Both the position numbers and the translations under genes were made by a program. From assembly GCA_951217055.1 (NCBI GenBank), contig OX578280.1:45387882-45451881 (forward strand): a stretch of DNA of 64,000 bases. Reading direction: 5' to 3'. Numbering within the stretch: the stretch's first letter is position 1; each line of letters opens with the position of its first letter. Below are positions 55,741-64,000 of the stretch, one piece after another. This stretch comes from Gerris lacustris. Lineage: Eukaryota > Arthropoda > Insecta > Hemiptera > Gerridae. Below the pieces are notes generated by a model that ran no database searches, was not told the DNA's origin, and was given only the letters and a program-made list of their open reading frames with translations.

Positions 55741-57380
55741 AGGAAAACACACAAAATAGTACATTACGCGTCTTGTGCGGAAAGTAGCATCTTGCATGCG
55801 AGTGTGGAGTTTGCACCCGAGCGACAGCGAGGGTAGTAAAACCACACGAGCAAAGGAAAATGCAGTTTTCGCACGAGTTGAGTACCGTACTTTATCTAAG
55901 ATTGTTGGATTTTAATAATAAATACAGAAAATAATATTTAATACATTTCCTGTATGGACCGTCGCGAGAACATCGGGTACTTTCCAAGCCTTTAATGAGC
56001 AAAGTCATTGGTGGCGATTGGACTATGGAATTGTGGGGGCGAGCTTGTCACACCAGGGAGTTTGGGGGTAAGGAGTAGCCCCTACCAAAATGGGGGGTCA
56101 AGGAAAAGTTTTAAAAACTCGGTGCAAATTGATAAGTTTTAAGAGTATTTGAGGCTAATTTTCTAGATGGTTTATCCTTGGGATTTTTATTTGAAATTTA
56201 AAAGTTTCGTAAACAAAAGTTTAAACAAAATTTTAAAACTGAAACAGTCAGGCCCATTAGTCTAATAATAAAAGTACAATATTATTTTAAAATCCAGATA
56301 GAATATATTGTGTTTTACAAACAAAACATGGCTGATTTAATCTTATGAATTGGCAAAAAAAATATTATCTATAAAAAAAAAAGTAAAAAAAAACTCTATT
56401 CGTGGTTCAGACAAATTATTCCCACATATTACGGCGCAGGGTTGGAAAGTAAAAGTGTTCGTTAAATATTTACATTAACTATATTTTTTTAAGTACGCAA
56501 AATAGTAAATGCAACAATTACATGAACAAATAGTAAATTTAACAAAAACAGTGTTCAAAGCAAAATTATTAGTCGGAACAGTGACAAAGAGAGACCAGCC
56601 GGTTCCAAATTCCGACACTCCCCTATACTGAACCTTACCCCGACATAAATCAATCATTGTTTTTCACTAAAAACTCGATGTAAACAGTTACTTTAATTAA
56701 ACAAACAGGAAATTAGTTTTGTTAAATGTAGCCAAACTCGCAAATCGTGGGTTAAGGTGAAGAATTCTTCTTTTTTACCGCACCAGGGTGGGAAAAAAGA
56801 GGAATTATGAAACGCGCATGCGCAATGAATACAAGTACGTAAAGAATCACTTTCTACGCATCTAAACAGAGATCCAATGTTTATATTTCTTATCAATCGT
56901 AGATCAAATTAATTTTTAGGTCTAAATGTGAGGTAGTCTACGAAAACTTAAGAAAAAATTTAAATTCATTGTTTTGACTATCTAGAGAAATTAAATTTTA
57001 AAACATTAGTCCATTTAATTACTAGTTTTAAATTTAGTCATTACCTGGAAAGAATCATGTTTTTTGAAGTCTAGGTTTTATATGTATATGATTTGGTAAT
57101 AAATAGATATGTCTATGTCTATCGATATTATTAAATATTGTTATTGCAAACATCAAAAAATGTTGACAATCAATAAAGTATGTGAATTAAATATTATTTT
57201 TGGTTTTATATTTACAATTTTCTGAGGAAAATAATAGAAAAAATCGTTATATAATAATATTATCAAATATAACCAACTTTTATGTTTTTAAACAACCCCT
57301 CAAAGAATACAAGATATTGCTAAAGCCTAGATTTCGATAAAGTTTGTTTACATCAAATATTTATTATTTGTAAGGTAGGA
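55741..57380. other. Less AT-rich spacer, no gene recognised
   Basis: 55790-55900 holds CACCCGAGCGACAGCGAGGG and CACGAGCAAAGGAAAATGCA, a GC-richer patch recalling the family E palindromes. 55950-56110 is unusually GC-rich for this window but has no domain-bearing frame. A perfect GCGCATGCGC palindrome lies at about 56814-56823. Confidence 0.4.
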
Positions 57381-58100
57381 TTTTTTAGGGTCCGTAGGCA
57401 AAACCAAGGACCCTTATATTTTCCTGCGTGTGTCTGTCCGTCCGTCCTCTCGCGTGCTCTCACGGCTACACCTTTCGTCCGAACACTTTGAAATTTGGCA
57501 TGTATGTGTCTTGTACCTGCCCACATATTTTAAAAATATAGCGACTTAAAAAAAATATTTTTCAAAAAAATTAGGGTAAAAAACTTAAGGGTTAAAATGT
57601 TTTTATTTTTTTTCGACACCGTGAGGGGTATCATATGAAAGGGTACATCGAGCTGACTACGAAAATATAAAATTCTTTGGTTATAACTTTGATAGGGCGA
57701 GCGTAGGCGAGTTTGAAACGTGTCCCCCCCCCCCCCTCTATGTCGCTTATGTGAAGTGCAAAAAATCTGAAAAAATTCCTGAACATTCTTCGACCAAAAG
57801 TAAAGATACCACTTTTTGGAAATTTCGAAAAAGATATTTTTTTATTTTTTATTGACAAAATACGTTTTTTTTTATAATTATGGTCTTTTCGATGTATTTA
57901 TATGGTTGTAGTCCGGTTCAGTGGCAAAAAAATACTTTATCAGAGTGTGTCTTGAGAATATCAGACCCTTAGAATGGTTCGAAGTAAGCTTTTTAGCATT
58001 TTAAAAAAACACTGTTTATACACTTTACAGTTAAACGCTATATAGTGTGTCCTACGGACCCTCGCTGTGTGCTGACTAGCACACACTTGACCTGTTTATT
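57381..58100 (+). repeat. Family A terminal-hairpin repeat, best full copy (720 bp)
   Basis: Starts TTTTTTAGGGTCCGTAGGCA with AAACCAAGGACCC (5' hairpin) and GTCTGTCCGTCCGTCC. The middle carries GGGGTATCATATGAAAGGGT. It ends GGACCCTCGCTGTGTGCTGA, CTAGCACACACTTGACCTGT and TTATT. Matches 7338-7931 (inverse) nearly end to end. The 5' GGGTCC and 3' GGACCC could also pair with one another in RNA. Confidence 0.82.
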
Positions 58101-58499
58101 GTTTGTAGGATTGTTGCATGACTTTTACGACGGATGCAAAATTAAAAAATATCAAACAAATTCTTAATATTTAAACAGAGTTCAATCCTGAGTTCCCTTA
58201 TCTATTTTTGTTTATTCTCATAACGTATATTCGGTTGAAAGCGTAGAATATTCCAAAATATTCATAAAGCGAAGAGAAATCGGATCTTTTATCCAGTATC
58301 TCTTATCTATTTCCATTCGGCTCTTATCACTAAATATTTCATGCTGCAAACATCTTTTGTTATGGTATGATAAATGGTAAATTAACCATATCGTTAAACC
58401 CTACCACGAATTAACAAATCACGAAAATTACTTTCTTTATTTCCTTGTTTTTAGCAATGTTATGTGTAAAGAGAACAAAAATAAACAAAAAATAAAAAT
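58101..58499. other. AT-rich spacer
   Basis: No feature recognised. Confidence 0.5.
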
Positions 58500-59420
58500 A
58501 TGTAATGAATGGGCGGACTGACTGAGTTTGTTGGACATAAATCAATAAAGAATTAAAAGAATTTATAGAATTATTCCAATGAACTTTCACAAAGCAAAAG
58601 GACATCGATTGATAGACGGTCATATAATTTAGATCAATAGGTAACTTCAATCAATATGTTGTCATAAAGTTTATCACAAAGTAAAAGGTTATCATTTGTT
58701 AGATGGACGTACAATTTTGATCAATAGAACAATGAACAAGAACATTGATGGACGATCACTTGATTTAGATTACCTTATAGGTAATTTACACCAATAGGTA
58801 GTCATAAAGTGTGATGGGCATAAATTAAAGGAGAACTAAAACAATTATTCCCATAGATAATTGCAAATAAAAAGGACATCGATAGATGTCCTTTAGATTA
58901 GATAGGTTTTATGAATTTGATCTATTGATCAACCAATAGTCATAATGTTTTGTGGACATAAATTATTGGAGAAGAAAAATAATGACTTCATATGATTATT
59001 ACAAAGTAAAATGACATGATATTATAGACGGTCTAATAATTTAAATCAATAATAGGTAGTCACGAAGTTTTAAAATAATGTAAATTAATAAATCATATGC
59101 GTAAAATTAATTAACTTCAATCAATAAAGTAACTGGACATCATTCAATGACTAATCGCAGAATTGGTTGAATAGGTCACAACAAATTCAAGGACATCAAT
59201 TGAGAAATAGTCATAAAATGTGTAAAACTTTAATCAATTGATGGTTATAAAGTGTTAAATGGACGTAAATTTATATACTATATTTATAAAATCATAAAGT
59301 AACTGGGCAGCAATTAAGATTAACCAAAACAAGCCGCAGAATTTTTTCAATTGATTATTAAAACATGGCCTCAATTGATACGTGGTTATAAAATAATTAC
59401 AAAGCCATTCAATTAGTGGC
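58500..59420 (+). repeat. Decayed tandem repeat of GGACAT / ATCAATAG units
   Basis: Variants of AAAGGACATCGATTGATAGA, TTAGATCAATAGGTA, GTCATAAAGT and GGACATAAATCAAT recur over about 0.9 kb at irregular spacing of very roughly 140-160 bp, all in one orientation. No coding frame survives, so this is an old minisatellite or satellite remnant. Confidence 0.6.
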
Positions 59421-60290
59421 CATTAAGTTATAATAGATTAATAAATAAAAATAAATCTGCACCACATTCTTAAAAATTGATCAATATATTAGTAAAATAA
59501 ATTAATATTGTATTAATAATTTTAAGAAAAAGCAAATATTTGGATAATATATATTTATAAATAATATATGGTATGTAGTCATCGAAATTCATAAATTATT
59601 TGTCACATTATCATCATTAACTAAATATAATTAGTAAATAACTAATTATATAGTCACTACAGTTTTAAATAATAATTAATTTCTACTAAAGCTATCTCTG
59701 ATATCATAAAACTTAATGCCTTATTACTAATAATTATAATTTAAAAATTAATTGTTACAAAGAATCTTAATCATTTGGCTAAACGATAATTTCAATATTA
59801 TATTTCAGTAATTATATATTCTGTGTCGCAATTTACGTTAATTCTTCACGAATAACAATAGAGAACACTTGTTCAAATGTGTTACTAAAAAAAATTAACA
59901 AATTATTACTTTCTTATCACAAAACATTGTTACTTATATTGTAAGCAATTAATAATTAAATGATTGCGATTAATAAAAAATATATAAAAATACATATATA
60001 AATAATCAATTATCAACTATCGATACTGAAATTAATCGATGATAAACAATGACAAAATTTTACATACATTCAAAAAGAATCAAATTTATAATTTTAAATT
60101 TTACGTTTCTATTTTTTTATATATTTTATTTTATAATTAAAGAGTATAAAAAAGCATGCAAAATGTTTAATAATTAATTGTATAGTTATTAAATTATGAT
60201 CGAATTAATTAAACAAATATTAAAAATATGATCAGCTGATAAGCGATGTTTTTAGTGATAAAGGGTTTATGGAAATGATAAAGAGAAGTG
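59421..60290. other. Very AT-rich, repeat-poor stretch
   Basis: No dispersed family was recognised. TATCGATA occurs at 60018-60025. It could be an intron of a minus-strand gene starting near 60370, but nothing here proves it. Confidence 0.4.
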
Positions 60291-60299
60291 AAGCTGGGG

Positions 60300-60420
60300 A
60301 CGTACCTTGGTAGACGCCTTAGGGTAGAATAAGCTCGCTCTCCCGGCTTCCACATGCCTTCAACTATCGATACCCTTGGAAAAACCAAAAGCCCTTATCG
60401 ATATATATCGAGTCACGTGG
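60300..60420 (-). promoter_or_regulatory. Promoter-like island with DRE sites, E-box and a splice-donor string
   Basis: In a GC-richer island the minus strand reads, in order, CACGTG (60414-60419), TATCGATA (60396-60403) and TATCGATA (60365-60372). These are followed by about 60 nt of mixed sequence ending in CCAAG|GTACGT, with the exon edge at 60306. TATCGATA is the insect DREF/BEAF-type element and GTACGT is a strong donor match. This fits a TATA-less promoter with a short untranslated first exon. No coding exon was found, so it stays an inference. Confidence 0.35.
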
Positions 60421-61449
60421 TTTTGGAATATTCTAGTTTAACTCCCTTCAACAGTTCTAAAAGATTTAATTTTAATAAGATTTATTTTACTTTATTCAAA
60501 AACATTTTAAATCTTAAATTGAATAAATAATTCAAAAGGTTCTTGACGGAAATCCGTTTTATACAATAAAGAACAGTTTTGGACTCAGGTCTATGAACCT
60601 GCTGGAGATCGAAATAGATTAAAAAAAAAACACCTTTCAATTGCCAGCGTGTTCGCATTATTTTTATTAAACATTTTCCTCACTAATTAGCAGTAGTTTT
60701 TTTTTTTTTTTTTCAATTTATTTAAACTTATATTATTAAAACTACTTTTCCGGTTCTCCTACCTTGAACAATTTGGAAAAATCAAGTATAATTAAGTTGT
60801 CTTAACGAAGTAACTTAATTAGGAATAAAGAAAAGACTTCTTTCCACTAAAAGTAACTTTATTATAAAAAAAACCATATTAATACATAAATAATATTTTA
60901 GTACATCCATTGATCTATTTTATTGATTTTACATTTTAGTACTACATAAGGTCCACTAGAGAACATGGAGTCCTGTGCTGTGGAGAGATATTCGCCTTCA
61001 AAGATGCCTCACAATGAAATCAATCTATTACAAAACAATATTCAGTAGATATACTAAGTAATTGTCGTAGAGAGACCTCTTTCTTTATTCCTAGCTTGAC
61101 TTTTCTCATCTAAAAGTAAGTTTATTATACAAAGCTGGCTTTTAACCATTAGCAGAAATCTTCAGTCCCTGAAGAAGAAAGAAAAAGATCGATTACAAAA
61201 ATAAAAATCCCGTCAAGTACTTACCAGCAAGTTACTAAAAGGGTTTCTTCGGTCATAAGAATTCATAAGTACATTATTATTTATTTTTATTTTTTTTAAC
61301 AAAAATATGTAATATGTCGCTTTTCTTACACCTAAATTATCCTTCATCGAAACATTCATCAAAAATATGTATAAAAATTCACTTTTAAGAAACGAGGAGT
61401 GCATATTATCCATTACTATCTTCGGTAATATGCACTAATTTAGTTATTT
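60421..61449. other. AT-rich spacer
   Basis: T run near 60697-60713. No gene recognised. The 66-codon reverse frame at 61213 has no domain. Confidence 0.45.
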
Positions 61450-61970
61450 TAGTAAAATGGTAAAATGGCCGCCAACTTCGAATTTTCAAATGACTAAAAT
61501 TTTGGGACTCCCGAGTTACGGCCCCCTAAAATTTTTAAAATTTGACTTTTTTTATATCAACTCCCGGAAATTTCATTGGACCACAGAGATATATATTTAT
61601 TTGTTTTTGCCCTTTTTCAGTACCTATCCTAATGGGGTAGTGCAGGGGGGGGGGGGGGTACATTTTGGGATTGTCTTATTTGTTTGGGGGGTAAAATGGC
61701 CGCCATTTTGGAAACGCGATATATGTTTGTAATCTACATTTCAATACCTTTGAAATGATACCCAACTTGAAAATTACAAAAAATATAAAATGTTGCGATC
61801 TATTCGCAATTGATCGCAGATCGCAGAAATTTGGAGTGTTTAAGTCCGCAATAGTTTTTTTGTTTTTGGGCAAAAAAGTTTAACTTGTATACCAAATTTC
61901 AAGTCTATAGCTTCAGTAGGTCGGGAGATGTACTCCAAGATGCGACGGACGGACGGACGGACGGACGAAC
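61450..61970. repeat. Unassigned repeat-like region ending in (GACG)n
   Basis: AAAATGGCCGCCAACTTCG and AAAATGGCCGCCATTTTGG occur about 230 bp apart, with a G10-11 run near 61645 and (GGAC)n at about 61944-61966. The wording resembles the end regions of families A and F but no partner copy was found in the window. Confidence 0.45.
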
Positions 61971-62039
61971 TACCAAAAGCATAAGGACTCTTGAGAAACT
62001 TAATTTTCAAGAACGTATGATGCAAAGGCGATTTGGTAC

Positions 62040-62490
62040 AATAATAACCAAATATACATAAGTACTCAGGGCGTTCTCCTCTGTAATTTAAAACCCCCAC
62101 GCCGCATTTCTGTTTAGAAAAATTTCCACTGCTTGTTTTGGTAAAATACCTATACCGCACACTTTCCAATAGTGATAGGTCCATTACCGCGCAAAGGAAG
62201 CCGACACTGCATCCCTTCTAATCCAAGTAAAGGTGGAGTCCTGTACCGTAATCCTGTAAAGTTTGTGGTTTTGGTAGGATATAAACTTTTACTTGAGTCA
62301 TAATATTTAATTTGTCTACCTGCTTCTGAGTGGTTTACCTGAAGTGTGCGGTTTTAAACATAGGTGCGTTTTTTGGAGCTTCCCCATGATTTTTACTTTG
62401 AAAGGAAAATGTACTTTCGTAGATCAGGTTTATTACTGACAGACAGACATGTACAGGAAATTATAAGGGTCCTTGTTTTTGCTTTACTGA
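62040..62490 (+). repeat. Family G repeat, copy 2
   Basis: AAGTACTCAGGGCGTTCTCC with CTCTGTAATTTAAAA at the start and ACAGACAGACATG and AAGGGTCCTTG near the end (about 62440-62475). The order matches 51886-52130. Confidence 0.5.
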
Positions 62491-63333
62491 CCCCAACAAC
62501 AGTCACATGTCTTAATAAAATAATTTGAAGGTTGTTAATTGTTCCGAGATATATTTATTTACCTATACTTTGTAGATAATGTTAATTAAAACATTTAGTT
62601 TTGTTTTCACACAATTTACTTTTATTTTAATAGTTTTAAAATAAATAAACCACTTCTCTTTCTACATTTATGTCTATGCTACTTTATTTAAATAAGTCGC
62701 TTTGTATAGTTGTCAAAACTGTTGAATTTTGACTAGAGAAAGACAGACGTGTTCTCCACTTAAGCCGGATATAACTTAGCCGGGGGTGTAAGAGGGCACT
62801 TGTAACCATTCCTAAATTCGCCTTTTAAACAAGGAGGCAAGGAGATTAAAAAAAAAGAAAAATGTTGAGGCCTCGTTAGTTATCCACATCTTCATGCTAA
62901 TTACTCCAGGGTAAAATGAGCTCATACTTGACAAGATTTGCGGCTCGCAGCTTTCACTCTCAGCGTCTTTCTAATCTTAGCATTTAAATTTCAAGCAAAA
63001 AGTGACTTAAGTGAATATAATTGCGCTATCTTTCTTCATAATGAGAACGCTTGTTTGTGTTATTTTAACAACCCAACGCTTCAAAGTTATATTTTTTGTA
63101 TGTTTGTAAAAAATAAAAATATTTCAATTAGATACTTTGCATTTCATCTTGCAAATAGAAATAATTAAAACTTCATATTTTTTCTTAAAACTCATTAAAT
63201 TTTAATATTTTTCTGTTGTCATATAGAAATTATTCTTTATATTTCCCAAGAGTTTAGTATTTTCTACTCATAAGTAAGTATTCATAATCTAAATATTATA
63301 TATAAAAGATAAATACCACTCACTCATTTATCC
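62491..63333. other. AT-rich spacer
   Basis: No gene recognised. The 76-codon frame at 62938 has a hydrophobic start but no supporting features and sits in low-complexity sequence. Confidence 0.4.
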
Positions 63334-63870
63334 ATCACAGTATCTCTAGAACGGATATAGCTAGAGAGTAGACATTTTGCATGGAAGTTCAGCTCACTCT
63401 CTAGGTGCTCGCTAAGAAATATGTTTACGATCCGCCCTCTTGATTCAAGATGGTGGTCATTAATTGGCTGAATTCAACGATATCTCCAGAACCAATTAGG
63501 CTAGAACCTTGAAATTCTGAAGTTAGCGTCCTTTTATGATAACTTTATGTTAAAGGATTTTACAATCGGCCATTTTTATTTAAGATGATACCTATTCATA
63601 TGCAAAATTTAATTAAGCGATATCTCTGGAACAAATTTCTAATGTTTAGGTAGGTCCCTCTTTGTTTCTAGGCTTATATTGAAAATATTTTTTCATTTCG
63701 CCATCTTAAATCAAGATGGCAGCTACTTATATGCAAATTTGGACATGAGGATATCTCCAGTCTAATCAATCGCATTGGAACCTTGGAATTTTTAAGTTAG
63801 TTTCGTTTTAAGCCACAAACAACTTTTATAAAAGGGTCTCCCAATCGGACATTTTGTTTAAAGATGGTAG
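63334..63870 (+). repeat. Degenerate 130-140 bp tandem repeat, four copies
   Basis: Units begin with GTATCTCTAGAACGGAT (63340), GATATCTCCAGAACCAAT (63479), GATATCTCTGGAACAAAT (63619) and GATATCTCCAGTCTAATC (63750). Each is followed by a weakly conserved CCTTGGAATT part, an ATCGGCCATTTT-like part, and ATTCAAGATGGTAGCTACTT. Related words occur at 53390-53450. Confidence 0.75.
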
Positions 63871-63963
63871 CTGTTTACTTATGTAACCCGTGTCCCCTCA
63901 CTAACATAATTATCATCACTTCTTTGAAATACTAAATAAAATCTATATACAATGATAATTTTT

Positions 63964-64000
63964 AATAAACAGGTCAAGTGTGCTAGTCAGCACACAGCGA
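63964..64000 (-). repeat. Family A copy 4, cut by the window end
   Basis: AATAAACAGGTCAAGTGTGC followed by TAGTCAGCACACAGCGA is the inverse of the family A 3' end. The rest lies beyond the window. Confidence 0.85.

Overview
This window is AT-rich (roughly 70 percent A+T by eye) eukaryotic intergenic DNA, almost certainly from an arthropod and probably an insect. The reasons are a mag-like Ty3/gypsy element, ZBED-type hAT remnants, a PIF/Harbinger MITE, a mariner, tRNA-derived SINEs and a terminal-hairpin repeat of a type I recall from insect genomes. I found no intact host protein gene. There is no sign of prokaryotic organisation, CRISPR or rRNA. The species assignment is inference.

Layout. 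1-14 kb: dispersed noncoding repeats (called here families A-G), a 2.0 kb mariner that is an inverted dimer (4611-6652), a foldback element (9976-10547) and a decayed hAT (about 12966-13985). 14.8-20.4 kb: one full-length mag-like Ty3/gypsy retrotransposon on the minus strand, with 97-bp LTRs and a perfect 5-bp target duplication CTTTC. Two members of one MITE family have landed inside it, each with an 8-bp target duplication; one in the integrase zinc-finger region, one between reverse transcriptase and RNase H. 21-27 kb: microsatellites, a SINE split by a Harbinger MITE, a 99-nt miRNA-like hairpin, and a family-D repeat split by a hAT with the 8-bp duplication GGCTAGAC. 28.5-30.6 kb: a 2.1-kb near-perfect palindrome. 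31-37.7 kb: the CCTAGG-palindrome family E, another composite MITE, families A, B and C, an inverted repeat whose two arms seem to encode the same peptide, and a broken LINE reverse transcriptase. 37.7-58 kb: mostly unrecognised AT-rich DNA with scattered repeats. 58-64 kb: decayed tandem repeats, a GC-richer promoter-like island (60300-60420) with DRE-like sites, an E-box and a good splice-donor string on the minus strand, and further repeats.

The most unusual item is the MITE family at 15819-16032, 16862-18145, 33637-33864 and 39136-39369. Its ends begin GGYACTYTTWTAG. Three of its four loci are composites: a long unit followed by one or more very short units made of little but two terminal repeats, joined outer end to outer end by spacers of about 4-8 bp. 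In the largest composite two adjacent junction spacers are near reverse complements of each other. I do not recognise a described superfamily with this architecture.

How things fit together: the only coding capacity is transposon-derived (gag-pol in pieces, mariner, hAT and LINE fragments). The nested insertions give a relative order: gypsy before its MITEs, family D before the hAT, SINE before the Harbinger MITE. All repeat boundaries were read by eye; family limits without a target duplication are approximate to tens of bases.
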